Part shown: one piece after another, positions 32,438 to 40,684 of the stretch
Layout: every line of letters starts with the position of its first letter
Numbering within the stretch: the stretch's first letter is position 1
Translations under genes and position numbers: made by a program
Assembly: GCA_021785795.1 (NCBI GenBank)
Contig: JAJYEK010000025.1
Location: 1-40,684 of the forward strand
DNA length: 40,684 bases
Direction of reading: 5' to 3'
DNA from: Pseudomonadota bacterium
GTDB taxonomy: Bacteria > Pseudomonadota > Gammaproteobacteria > Acidiferrobacterales > UBA6901
The notes under the pieces: model-generated
What the model was told of the DNA's origin: nothing
What the model saw: only the letters and a program-made list of their open reading frames with translations
Databases searched by the model: none

Positions 32438-33063
32438 ATGGGCAGAGACTCTTGGTGGATGCGCCCGAACGGGTGGCGACCGCGGCATTTCCGCGTAGTC
32501 TCGGATCGGGGAAGGTTGTGTGAGACGTCCCGTTTTCGGGGAAACCGGATCCCTGCCGCCTGGCTCGTAATGCGCCCAGTGCCGCGCGCGGGCCAGGGAG
32601 GCCCACGCACTCACTCGTCCAAGCCCAGACGTGTTCCTGGCGTACTGGTGAAGCGGTGACGCCGCCCATATGGCAGCCAAGCCGATGCCCAGACCGAGAA
32701 TGATCTGGTTCCACCTCATAGAAGATAGAGAGGACGAGCGCCGCATGGTGGCGGCAGAAGAGGTCCCTCCGGCAGCATCGAGGTTATTCCGCCGGGCAGC
32801 GTAGAGCCCCGGATAGCGGCGGTCATCGGTCTCGGGCTTTCCGTTTTCCCGACGGTGATAGCGCGAAGGTTTGACCACGGCATCTGGTCCCTCCCGCCCC
32901 AGCTGGGTGCGCTGGAGACCCGCGATCCTGGGCCGGTGCCAGTTGAAATTTTTCGTGGCGATCCGCAGATTCCGGCGTGCCGGCTTCGTCTCTCCGGTTT
33001 CGAGGGTGCGCTCGGCACCGGGCAGGCGGTGTTCGTGCCGGATCCGAACGACGACCCTCGCCT
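32438..33063. other. Stretch without a supported gene
   Basis: Long frames exist on both strands, but their composition is that of GC-rich shadow frames. One minus-strand frame from 32719 begins MRWNQIILGLGIGLAAIWA, a plausible signal or membrane helix, but it continues into low-quality sequence antisense to the HTH remnant. Nothing else is recognisable. Confidence 0.35.
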
Positions 33064-33447
33064 TCAGTCTCTCATCACGATGTCCTTGCCGAAGGGGAAG
33101 AGGGACAGGCCGGCGAGCTTTACGTGCTGGATCGCGAACGGGATGCCGAGGATCGTCATCGCGCATAGGGCCGCCGAGATCAAGTGGCCGAGGGCGAGCC
33201 ACCAGCCTGCCAAAAGCGCCCAGATGAGGTTGCCCAGAGCGCTGAGGGTTGCCCTGGCCACACCGGAGCGGCGTTCGACGATCACCCGGCCGAAGGGCCA
33301 GAAGCTGAAAGTGCCGATCCGGAATGCGGCAATGGCCCAGGGAATGCCGAGGATCGTGACGGCGGCCATAAGGCCCGCCAGCCACCAAGCGCACCCCATG
33401 ACGAAGCCGCCGAAGACGAACCATATAAGATTGCCGATCAGGCGCAT
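33064..33447 (-). CDS. YccF-domain inner-membrane protein
   Basis: A 127-aa membrane protein built of two similar halves, the hallmark of the YccF family: MRLIGNLIWFVFGGFVMGCAW...ILGIPWAIAAFRIGTFSFWPFG and LGNLIWALLAGWWLALGHL...ILGIPFAIQHVKLAGLSLFPFG. Each half has a hydrophobic helix pair and an IGIP-type turn followed by WPFG/FPFG. The function of YccF proteins is not established. The ATG at 33447 matches the family start. No operon partner is visible; it lies among decayed DNA. Confidence 0.87.
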   Translation of the reverse strand: MRLIGNLIWFVFGGFVMGCAWWLAGLMAAVTILGIPWAIAAFRIGTFSFWPFGRVIVERRSGVARATLSALGNLIWALLAGWWLALGHLISAALCAMTILGIPFAIQHVKLAGLSLFPFGKDIVMRD

Positions 33448-33826
33448 GGGGGTCGGTGGCAGCAGGCCGGTGGCGGTGACCGGGCCGGTATCGCGGTCGT
33501 GAAACGGGGAGTGGGGTCATGAAAAATCATCGTTAAATAAATGCGCGGATGCAGGGGTTCGTGATGGTCGACGCCCCGACCGTGCATGCCGGAATCCATC
33601 CTGGCATTCCGCCTCCCCGGTGACAAATGATATCGGCATCTTTCATCCGGCTGCATTGTGTTTCTCTTTAGGGGTGTGATGATCGAGCGTGTGGTCGTCC
33701 GTCCCGCTTTATGTCCGATCCGGTCAGGGCCGCACCGCGGGGTTCCCGATATGTCGCCGGCATTGCGGGCACCCGGACAACGACATCTTCCTTCAGAAAA
33801 TGGCCTGCTGCTAATGACAAGGGTCT
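33448..33826. other. Non-coding stretch
   Basis: No gene, repeat or RNA is evident. The base composition is lower in GC than the flanking gene. It may hold the promoter of the YccF gene, but I see no clear hexamers. Confidence 0.35.
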
Positions 33827-34040
33827 TCAATATCGCTGATTCCTGGAACCCAGCGGGCGATGAAAAAAGCCGACAACGGAAACGTCCGGGGAGCGCGAGC
33901 GCGGGACCCGTTGGGCCGCCTTGCAACGGGCGCCGGCGGTGATCACGTCATCGAACACCCCAAAGATAGCGCTGTCCGGACCGGCAAGCGCTTCGTCGAT
34001 GGAGGAGTTGGCGGCGAGTTGCCGGGACGTCGGCCGCGCT
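33827..34040 (-). pseudogene. Phosphoribosyltransferase-like fragment
   Basis: The frame encodes SSIDEALAGPDSAIFGVFDD followed by VITAGARCKAAQRV and DVSVVGFF, which fits the PRPP-binding loop (VFDDVITAGA) of a small phosphoribosyltransferase-like family. There is no matching upstream half, and the frame ends early. It looks like the C-terminal remnant of a lost gene. Confidence 0.4.
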
Positions 34041-34710
34041 GGGCAGGCCCGTGGCAACCACCCAGTCCGGCCGGCGTGACCTGACGCCGCATGCCGTGTC
34101 TCGGGCTGACATGGAAATTGCAATTGCAATGCAAACTGCAACCCTTCAATTTCGTCCCCTGATGAACCTTGGCCAAGACACGTGCGATCACGAACAGCGA
34201 AATATCCAAGACTCCAATCGCAACGCCGACTGTGCCAAGATAAGGTTTTGGTGTTCAATGTTCCCGTCGGTGTCCGACCATGGACTGTGCTAGTCTTTGG
34301 CAGGAATGCGTTTGGTTTGCAGCGGAAGGATTTTCCGGGCATGTGAGCGGTATGTTTTCGTGACGGATCGACCAATCAGGTATGCGGCATGGCGAAGCAT
34401 AACATCGCACGATGCTGGATTAGCTGGCAGTGGGCAGACACACTGCGGGCGACCCTGCGCGCCACAACCCTGGGTCCCATTTAGGACAGGTCGTCGCGCC
34501 GTAATGGATTTTTATACACAGTCGCACGGGCGCCGCGGGCGTTGCGCCAATCCAAGTACGCAATATGGACCTGCGGATGCTGGTACGGCGGGCAGGTTCG
34601 ACAGGGTTCGTACGGAGGTCATGGTGGACGCTCCGATGTTGTAGTGACTTCATCTGATCGGAAGAGCGGCTAAGAAGAGCAACAATGATACATTGCGATT
34701 GGATCTGCAT
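34041..34710. other. Stretch without a supported gene
   Basis: I find no frame with family similarity on either strand. The region is lower in GC than the core and probably contains the promoter of the outer-membrane protein gene that follows. Confidence 0.35.
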
Positions 34711-35673
34711 ATGACCGCTGGATCTTGGAAGAACAGGCCGAACCTGCTGTTGGGCGGGCCTGCGATTGCACTGCTGCTGTCGCTGTCCATCTGGCTCATC
34801 GGGCTGCGCGAAGCAGCCGCACTTGACGCCAAGTATGGCATCAATGCGGGCTATCGTACGGATAGCCTCAACTGGAACATCGCCAGCGACTTAAGCGGAA
34901 CAGTTACACCGAATATACAATCGGAACTGACGTGGAGCGCGATACACATCGCCCAGCTGTCGGGCGGGTTTCAGTTGACAGCAACTGACGGACTGCAAAT
35001 CCGCGGGATGGCCGATTACGGCTGGATCCAGAGTGGACAGAACCAGGATTCGGATTATTCGGGCAATAATCGGACGCTCGAGTACTCGCGTTCCAACAAC
35101 GATACCACGGGCGACAATGTGCAGGATCTCTCCGTGGCGCTCGGCTACCAATTTCACTTTTCTGAAGATGGAAATGCTGCCTACCTCACGCCACTCGTTG
35201 GATTGTCGCGTAGCGAGCAAAATCTCCGTATCAGTAACGGTTTTCAGACCATCCCCGCCACGGGCCCAATACAGGGGCTCAATAGCACTTATCAGGCCCG
35301 GTGGACCGGGCCATGGGTGGGAATTGAATTCCTGACAGATACGAAGAGCGATTTCAACGGGTATCTTCGATTGGAACACCACTGGGCCAATTACTCTGCC
35401 GAAGCCAATTGGAATCTAAGGGCTGATCTGCAGCACCCGGTAAGTTTTGAACAATACTCGAATGGTACGGGAAATATACTGTCGCTAGGTGTGCTGATGG
35501 TGCCCAAATCAAGCAAATGGTCGTTCCATGTCGGATTGGACTTTCAGCGCTGGAATACCGATCCGGGGACCAATCAGGAGTTCTTTAGCAACGGCACGAC
35601 CTCCATCACGCGACTCAATAATGTCGAGTGGAAATCATGGGCGTTGTCATTGGGATTGCGGCGGTCACTGTAA
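34711..35673 (+). CDS. Outer-membrane beta-barrel protein (Protochlamydia-type/omptin-like)
   Basis: A 320-aa exported barrel. The signal peptide spans a basic N-terminus (GSWKNRPN) and a hydrophobic core, ending near AAALDAKYG. The mature protein alternates amphipathic strands with long loops: QSELTWSAIHIAQLSGGFQL, QIRGMADYGWIQSGQNQDSD, the loop YSGNNRTLEYSRS, LTPLVGLSRSEQNLR, YQARWTGPWVGIEF and RLEHHWANYSAEANWNL. This set of motifs resembles bacterial proteins related to the Protochlamydia outer-membrane protein. I see no clear omptin catalytic His-Asp pair. The ATG at 34711 is the best start; a TTG at 34693 is also in frame. Role unknown. Confidence 0.72.
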   Translation: MTAGSWKNRPNLLLGGPAIALLLSLSIWLIGLREAAALDAKYGINAGYRTDSLNWNIASDLSGTVTPNIQSELTWSAIHIAQLSGGFQLTATDGLQIRGMADYGWIQSGQNQDSDYSGNNRTLEYSRSNNDTTGDNVQDLSVALGYQFHFSEDGNAAYLTPLVGLSRSEQNLRISNGFQTIPATGPIQGLNSTYQARWTGPWVGIEFLTDTKSDFNGYLRLEHHWANYSAEANWNLRADLQHPVSFEQYSNGTGNILSLGVLMVPKSSKWSFHVGLDFQRWNTDPGTNQEFFSNGTTSITRLNNVEWKSWALSLGLRRSL

Positions 35674-36463
35674 ACATCCTGGTGCCTGGTTTATGGTTTC
35701 CTGAAGAGCCGAATATATATAAACGGGCGCCCGGGCGCCCGAGAGACGACGACACCAAGCCCGGGTTGGTGTTCATTTGCAGGGCACTGGGCAAGCGATG
35801 TCGGCCGATTGCCGGCCCGGCATGTCTATGGTGGGGTGACCCAAAATCAGCGCGGGGATACGCTCCGACCTGAAATGCGAAGTCAGCTGGCGTCAGTCGG
35901 GAAGCACGCAGAACCAAACAGCGTTCGTGTTCATCTGCGAACGGGCCGTGCAGCCACGCAATCGCATCCGCTTTCTTAAATACGGCTTCTACGGACAGGC
36001 CAAGCCGGCGCCGCTTATCCACCATGGGGCAGCCCGACAGGCGCGGCGCAATTGTCCGAAGGTTGAGCGGATGCCGACGCGAAAGCGGGAGCTCTGCCTG
36101 TGTTTTCGCTATTGCCGCAAGACGTAATGCCAGTACGCTGGGTTTGGCGATGGCTGCCGACGACGACGCAGAATCGACGAAGAGGCAGGCCATGCCTATT
36201 CCGGAAGTGGACCGGAATACCGGCGCGCTGCCACTGATCGTCGAACCGGCCCCCTGAGGCTACGAAGTACGGCCCCGTTGCAAAATGCCGACGCTACAAG
36301 CAGGCAGCGTTTTTTGCATTATTGCGATCGCCGGTAATCTTCACTTTTAGTCACATATGTGCTTGCTTTTGCAGCATATATTTACTCCTTTTCGTGGGTA
36401 GCAATTGGTATGATTCATGCAGAGGCACTGAACATTCAATGCCTCAAAGAGGGGGAGATTATT
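35674..36463. other. Long intergenic stretch with palindrome
   Basis: No gene is supported in these 790 bp. Just after the barrel gene an 18-bp perfect palindrome, CGGGCGCCCGGGCGCCCG, occupies 35724-35741; it lacks a T-run. A weak 5-bp hairpin with six Ts ends near 36315. The last 150 bp are A/T-rich, with a TATGAT hexamer at 36409-36414 that could serve the lipoprotein gene. Confidence 0.5.
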
Positions 36464-38515
36464 ATGAATTGGCTGAACCTATCCAAATCCACGCTGCGCC
36501 CAGCGAGAACGCTCCTGGCGGCATCCATCGCCACGCTAATTGTCAGCGCATGTTCAAGTGGTTCGAGTTCAACGACACCAACGGCAACATCCACCACCCC
36601 TACTTCCGCCCTCTTTGCCATTTATGATTCGAACGGTGATGGTATTGGCGACAGTATCGCGCGCATAAACCTGAGCACCTTTGCGGTGGAGGCAACTGCT
36701 GTTACCGGCGTTGGGGCTGGAAGCGGCGTGACGGATAACCAGGCGTTTTATAGCGGTCCGCTCTGGCTAAGTTCCGGATCGGAAGTGTGGGGCATCGATC
36801 CAACGACATTGAAGGTGGTGCCCCGACCGGTCGCTCCTTCCATTCAGGGTAACCGCGAAGGCACGATCGGCTCTGCGGTCGTCAATGCCTTGAGCCTAAC
36901 CGGCGGGACGACACAGGCCAGTAGTACCCAGACCGCGGCGCAAGCGGCCCAGATGGCGGCGCTACGCCCGTACTTCGGCCAAACCTCTGCAACACTGGCG
37001 CAGGCGCAAACCGTCAACTTCTGTGCCGTGCAGGATTCCGTAGGCGGCATCGATCCCAGCGCCTTGGCGAGCCAATCCGCTCTTGGCGTTACCATTCCGG
37101 TGCCGGCGCCGTTTTACAACATCGGTTACTCCGCGGTCGATATCGCTCCCACGCCCACCGGGGATCTCACCATGTTCGGCGTTCGTTTGGGGGACAGCGT
37201 GCTGTTCCTCGATACCAACCCGAATTCGCCTACCTTCGGCTATCCGGTGCGCTTCATCTATCCGCGTCTCGGGGAGGTTAAGGATCAGAACAATTCCGTT
37301 GTCGCCACGTTTCCCGGGGTCTATGAGGCCGCAGGTGGCACTGCCCCCGGAGAGTTGTTTTACAATCGCGTATCGAGCGGCACGAGCGAGGTCAACAAGA
37401 ATACCTACGCTGAACCCTGCGACTCGACAACGCTGCGCAACGCTGCCGGCCAGGTATGGTCTTGGGACCCCGACGTGCAGGGCGACACGCTCACGGGCGT
37501 GAACGATGGCGCCGTGCTGACTTCATCGCCGCAGGTCGTACAGGTAGCGGTGCCGACCATCAGTAGTGCGACCGCCCCCGCGGCAGCGGGCGGTGCCGGC
37601 TCGGCGCCGACCTGCCCCGCCACCAACCCCGTAGGACCAAGCGAAGTGCCATGCAGCCCGGATGGGCAGCGTACCGGGCCGTGGATGGCCACGTTGCTGA
37701 ACCAAAATGTCACCAATCAGTTCATCATGAGCGTGGAGGATGAAGGTGACAATGCCCAGATGCTGTGGAACGTCACGAATCCGGCCAACGTGTTCGAGAT
37801 CGAGCGCATTGTCTCCAATCTGCAAAATGTACTGACGCCGAACCTCTCCACGCAGAGCGGGGGCAGTTCGACCTTCACCAACGGCCAGACCTATACCGTG
37901 AGCGTGAGCTATGCCTCCACGGGTGGCGCCACGACCAGCGTCGCCTACAAGTACGTCTCGCTGCCCGGCGACACCTTTACGGGGGTGGCGCCGGCCAGCA
38001 ACATCACGACTGCGTACCTCGCGAAGGTTACCGCCACCGACCCGGGACCGGAATACATCCTGAACGGCCTGCTCGGCCGCGCGAGCACCTCTCACCCGGA
38101 TATCGCGCGCATTCAGGGTAGCGGAACCAACTCGATCATGTTTGCCGACGAGGACTGGCTGATGACGTTCATTGGGGCCGACGGCTTTCAGATCGTCAGC
38201 TTGAACGGCCTTGCTCCGCCCTACCTGATCACCGCGTACCTTCCCATTCCGAGTTCATTCACCGGCATATTCTCTCCGCACGGAACGAACTTCTTCCAGA
38301 TACGCAACGGGGATATCGACGTGATCAATCATGCGACACGCACGCTCGTGAATGAAATCGCCCTGCCTGGACCGGCCACGGCACTTACGCTTGGCAGCTG
38401 GGATGCCCCTGCAGTGACTACGACAAGCACGACCAGTGGCGGAACGACGAGCAGTGGCGGAACGACGAGCAGTGGCGGCGGCAGCGCTCCGCCACCCAGC
38501 CCTTGCGGTGGGTAA
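36464..38515 (+). CDS. Large lipoprotein with Ser/Thr/Gly-rich ends
   Basis: The ATG at 36464 follows GAGGGGGAG and gives 683 aa; the open frame before it has no start with a ribosome-binding site. The signal peptide ends in the lipobox IVSAC, so the mature protein is lipid-anchored at about Cys30, followed by a Ser/Thr linker (SSGSSSTTPTATSTTPTS). The body reads like a secreted beta-propeller or similar repeat protein (ALFAIYDSNGDGIGDSIARI has a Ca-binding-like DSNGDG; MLWNVTNPANVFEIERI; FSPHGTNFFQIRNGDIDVI). The C-terminus is SGGTTS repeats ending PPPSPCGG. I do not recognise the family. It probably sits at the cell surface. Confidence 0.75.
   Translation: MNWLNLSKSTLRPARTLLAASIATLIVSACSSGSSSTTPTATSTTPTSALFAIYDSNGDGIGDSIARINLSTFAVEATAVTGVGAGSGVTDNQAFYSGPLWLSSGSEVWGIDPTTLKVVPRPVAPSIQGNREGTIGSAVVNALSLTGGTTQASSTQTAAQAAQMAALRPYFGQTSATLAQAQTVNFCAVQDSVGGIDPSALASQSALGVTIPVPAPFYNIGYSAVDIAPTPTGDLTMFGVRLGDSVLFLDTNPNSPTFGYPVRFIYPRLGEVKDQNNSVVATFPGVYEAAGGTAPGELFYNRVSSGTSEVNKNTYAEPCDSTTLRNAAGQVWSWDPDVQGDTLTGVNDGAVLTSSPQVVQVAVPTISSATAPAAAGGAGSAPTCPATNPVGPSEVPCSPDGQRTGPWMATLLNQNVTNQFIMSVEDEGDNAQMLWNVTNPANVFEIERIVSNLQNVLTPNLSTQSGGSSTFTNGQTYTVSVSYASTGGATTSVAYKYVSLPGDTFTGVAPASNITTAYLAKVTATDPGPEYILNGLLGRASTSHPDIARIQGSGTNSIMFADEDWLMTFIGADGFQIVSLNGLAPPYLITAYLPIPSSFTGIFSPHGTNFFQIRNGDIDVINHATRTLVNEIALPGPATALTLGSWDAPAVTTTSTTSGGTTSSGGTTSSGGGSAPPPSPCGG
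38435..38480 (+). repeat. 18-bp tandem repeat in the lipoprotein tail
   Basis: Two perfect copies of AGTGGCGGAACGACGAGC (38435-38452 and 38453-38470) and a partial third encode SGGTTS units. Such in-frame repeats can vary in number between strains. Confidence 0.85.
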
Positions 38516-38716
38516 TGCTGGAGCTTTATGATCGCCTTGTCTGCATAGCATAGTATGACGGTCCGCTGCGTGCCACGGAAGGCGCGCAGCGCCGAGGCCG
38601 GCGCAACGGGCGCGTCGATACCCAGGGCGCGATGGTGCCGGGAGTCCTGTCGCGCAAACCGACGGACGCCGCACAATCCCGCGAAACAAACACACCTACC
38701 ATAAAGGAACAGGCCG

Positions 38717-39052
38717 ATGCGTGTCGCGTACATATTTTCCACCAACAATAGCAGTTACATTCTCGAAAAAATGATTCTCCCGCAGCTCGAGGCCGGAACC
38801 CATGTGGTGACGGTAGTCGGCATGTTTTTCTTTGTTGACAACAACTACATGCTGACCCAGGGCAACCCGACTGCGGAACGGCTTGCTGCGGTCGCTGACA
38901 AACACGGCATTCTGGTCATGGGGTGCGACCAATGCTGCGAATTGCGTCGTATCGACGACCGGATTCACAAGTCCTTTTCGATCGGCTGTTTCCCCAATCT
39001 GTACGGCGCGCTGGTGAAGGCCGGCGGGGTAGATCAGGCAATCACGCTCTAA
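38717..39052 (+). CDS. DsrE-like small protein
   Basis: A 111-aa protein of the DsrE/DsrF-like fold. It opens MRVAYIFSTNNSSYILEKMI, with VVGMFFFVDNNYMLTQGNP, an MGCDQCCE motif with three cysteines that could carry sulfur, and it ends GCFPNLYGALVKAGGVDQAI. The pattern resembles a DsrE-related group (SaoD-like) found near sulfur or selenium metabolism genes. AAGGA lies 8 bp before the ATG. It stands alone in decayed DNA, so the context does not tell its partner. A persulfide or sulfur-transfer role is likely but not proven. Confidence 0.72.
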   Translation: MRVAYIFSTNNSSYILEKMILPQLEAGTHVVTVVGMFFFVDNNYMLTQGNPTAERLAAVADKHGILVMGCDQCCELRRIDDRIHKSFSIGCFPNLYGALVKAGGVDQAITL

Positions 39053-39627
39053 GCATCGTGCAATCGGGCGATGCCGCATAGAACAGGCGGCCGAGGCAAA
39101 ATAGTCGTTCCGGATTCTTGTGTAGCCACCGAGATCAACCCCTGGCAGGGGGGTGCTGCGCCCTGGGTGCGATCCGGCTTCAAACTGAAGTTCCTGGACC
39201 TCACCCCGCTGTGTCGGGGTGAGGTCGATCGAAGAAAAAAAAGGAGATATGGCAACAGTTTCCGGGTGAGGTGGCGCTCACGGAGAAATGGCTGACGGCA
39301 GTGCCTGCTCCCCCGGTGTAACCCGGGTGTGAGGGCTGCGCCGAATTGCGGATCGAAGGAATCGTAATTGATGCTGGCCTCGCATCCTTTATCGTCTTGC
39401 TTTCGGGGCCAAGGTGTTCCGCCGGGCCCCGACGAATAATGCCTCTTCAGCAAGCCGTGTGGTCAGGCAGTTTCTGCCTGAACCCGGCCCTAAGGCGAGT
39501 GTCGCGGGACTATGCGTGATGCCGGGCGCTACCGAAATCCTGCGGGTCCGGACGGTACCCTTAGGGGGTGACGGGCGTGAGTGTTTCCCGGGCACGCCAG
39601 CCCCCTCTCGGGGAGATCATCGTCACC
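39053..39627. other. Intergenic stretch with structured DNA
   Basis: After the DsrE-like stop, GCATCG (39054-39059) and CGATGC (39070-39075) can pair around a 10-nt loop. The stronger hairpin at 39197-39226 follows. No gene longer than a few codons is supported. Confidence 0.4.
39197..39226. repeat. Perfect 12-bp inverted repeat
   Basis: GACCTCACCCCG (39197-39208) and CGGGGTGAGGTC (39215-39226) enclose a CTGTGT loop. It is followed by an A-run and a near-ideal ribosome-binding site (AAGGAGAT) before an ATG at 39249, whose frame stops after six codons. No T-run follows, so it is not a terminator. Confidence 0.8.
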
Positions 39628-40113
39628 ATGCGCTTGCGACTGGACCTTCCGCTCACTTGCCCGAGCTGTGGGCAGGTGGCTCCCGGCCGCGATTCCCGTC
39701 CTCGCCGTTGGCGGCATCTCATGCCATGCAACGGAAGACCCTCCTCGCCGCCGACATGACGCATGTCGATTGCTCAAAGTGCGGGGACAAGCAGGCGCGC
39801 GTCATCTCGGCCGAGGACTCCTTCCACTTCACCGAACTCCATGAGGCCTTGGCCATCCAAGCGTTCAAGGCCGTTGGCGGCACGTTCCAGGTGCCTCTGG
39901 TTCGGGGAGGTGAAGATCGGGTGCGATGCCGCCGAGGGCGCAATAGCTCAGGTGCCGGCGAGGGAGATTCAAGCAGCAAAGGTTGCCCTAGCCGAGCGTA
40001 TCAGGAAGCGCGAACGCAAGCCGAGACGCAAAGAACGAGCGCTGGCTGTAACCGCAGCGTTCCTTGCGTTTGGAAAAAATTGGCGGCAATCTCAGCCAAG
40101 GGCGAAAAGCAAT
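39628..40113 (+). pseudogene. ISL3-like transposase remnant
   Basis: The frame from the ATG at 39628 encodes MRLRLDLPLTCPSCGQVAPG, then RRWRHL, the zinc-binding N-terminus of ISL3 transposases, and stops at 39759. A second frame carries on with LLAADMTHVDCSKCGDKQAR and FTELHEALAIQAF, which follow in that family. A third frame holds a basic tail. At least two frameshifts and the loss of the DDE domain make it a dead element. Confidence 0.65.
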
Positions 40114-40419
40114 GACCAGCACCCCGGATCGTCAGACAGGAGGCGCGCCGATCGAAGCAGCTGTTGAGGCTGGCGCACGGCGGTACGCTGCGCCGCGACG
40201 GCCGGCCTGCCGGGCTCGGATCCCTGCTCCGAGGGTTGTGCGCCATGACCGCGCAGCCGCGTACCCACGTGCAAGCTGGAAGAATGATATTTTTGGTTTG
40301 CGCGAGGCGAGGGAGGCCGAAATCATCGAAGGCGCCGAACGCTTCCTGCATTGCCGGAAGTCCGGAAAGTTAGCAAGACGGCGATTCGCCCCGCAAATGT
40401 CGGTGGGGAGTATGGCCTT
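40114..40419. other. Non-coding stretch
   Basis: Nothing recognisable lies between the ISL3 remnant and the cytochrome start. A promoter for the cytochrome gene is expected here, but I cannot point to clear hexamers. Confidence 0.35.
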
Positions 40420-40684
40420 ATGAGAAAGTTTGCAATTTGGGCTGCTATTGTTGCTGGGATACTGATCGTCAGTACTGCAGCTTCTTACTTCCACTCTGCT
40501 GGTCGCGAGCCGCGCTTTCCTTTTGGCCTCGGCCCAAAGCAGAGCCATCCCATTGCCGCGTTCCTTGCTCACCATTGGGTCTACCCCCTGCCTCCCGAAG
40601 GCCCGCCTCCCAAGGGGTACACGGCGCTCGAGGGTTCCCTGTCTCCCCAGTCCTGCGGCGTCTGTCACCAGCAGCAGTATGAGG
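40420..40684 (+). CDS. Multihaem c-type cytochrome, N-terminal part
   Basis: The gene starts at the ATG at 40420 (GGGGAG upstream) and runs off the window, so only 88 residues are seen. An uncleaved anchor or signal peptide (FAIWAAIVAGILIVSTAAS) leads into a periplasmic region, and the first haem-binding motif CGVCH appears near the end in SPQSCGVCHQQQYE. The wording around it is like the first haem site of cytochrome c-554/NapC-related or other multihaem proteins, where the haem iron accepts electrons from quinol or periplasmic donors. The number of haems and the role cannot be known from this part. Confidence 0.72.
   Translation, partial: MRKFAIWAAIVAGILIVSTAASYFHSAGREPRFPFGLGPKQSHPIAAFLAHHWVYPLPPEGPPPKGYTALEGSLSPQSCGVCHQQQYE

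Noticed and set aside
32162..33520. A 452-codon minus-strand open frame
   Set aside because: It overlaps the YccF gene in another frame and antisense gene remnants. Only a possible N-terminal helix near 32719 looks protein-like, which is not enough.
38435..38480. A CRISPR array
   Set aside because: The 18-bp units are directly adjacent without spacers and encode an in-frame SGGTTS tail. No other array-like repeats occur in the window.

Overview
The window reads as a chromosomal segment of a GC-rich Gammaproteobacterium. The support is the full EpmA/EpmB route for beta-lysylation of elongation factor P, the GenX-type EpmA itself, BirA with an N-terminal DNA-binding domain next to a type III pantothenate kinase, and a CusR/CopR-type operator. 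A sulfur- or iron-oxidising chemolithotroph (Acidiferrobacter-like) would fit the DsrE-like protein and the multihaem cytochrome at the right edge, but that is a guess, not something the sequence proves.

Left part, 1-18.2 kb, is ordinary dense core genome: a response regulator with a degenerate GGDEF domain; dtd; the EF-P locus (efp-epmA on the minus strand, epmB divergent from efp across about 41 bp); a heavy-metal two-component system followed by a tripartite RND efflux operon (outer-membrane factor, periplasmic adaptor, inner-membrane pump) preceded by a perfect 12-bp-arm palindrome that matches the CusR/CopR box; a CBS-domain protein with its own promoter; an M61-type peptidase with a PDZ domain; and a coupled birA-coaX-SPOR operon ending before tRNA-Thr(TGT).

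Middle part, 18.1-29.2 kb, is an integration hotspot at the 3' end of that tRNA. A 57-bp perfect direct repeat brackets a 7-kb island (18148-25159) that carries a tyrosine integrase, a HigBA-type toxin-antitoxin pair, a tightly overlapping minus-strand operon led by an AlpA-like regulator and containing a strong hairpin, and cargo that encodes small exported proteins. A third, decayed att copy at 26926 defines a second tandem segment holding an IS21-like remnant and a DUF4258/HTH toxin-antitoxin module with a visible operator. Beyond it lie a broken BrnTA-like module, an intact RHH/PIN module with its own operator, and fragments of Rhs, WD40, integrase and IS5-like genes.

Right part, 29.2-40.7 kb, is gene-poor accessory DNA with an envelope theme: two different L,D-transpeptidases, a PagL-like lipid A deacylase, a YccF-like membrane protein, an outer-membrane beta-barrel protein, and a large lipoprotein with a Ser/Thr/Gly tail. 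These are separated by decayed transposase and other gene fragments. A DsrE-like protein, an ISL3-like transposase wreck and the start of a multihaem c-type cytochrome close the window.
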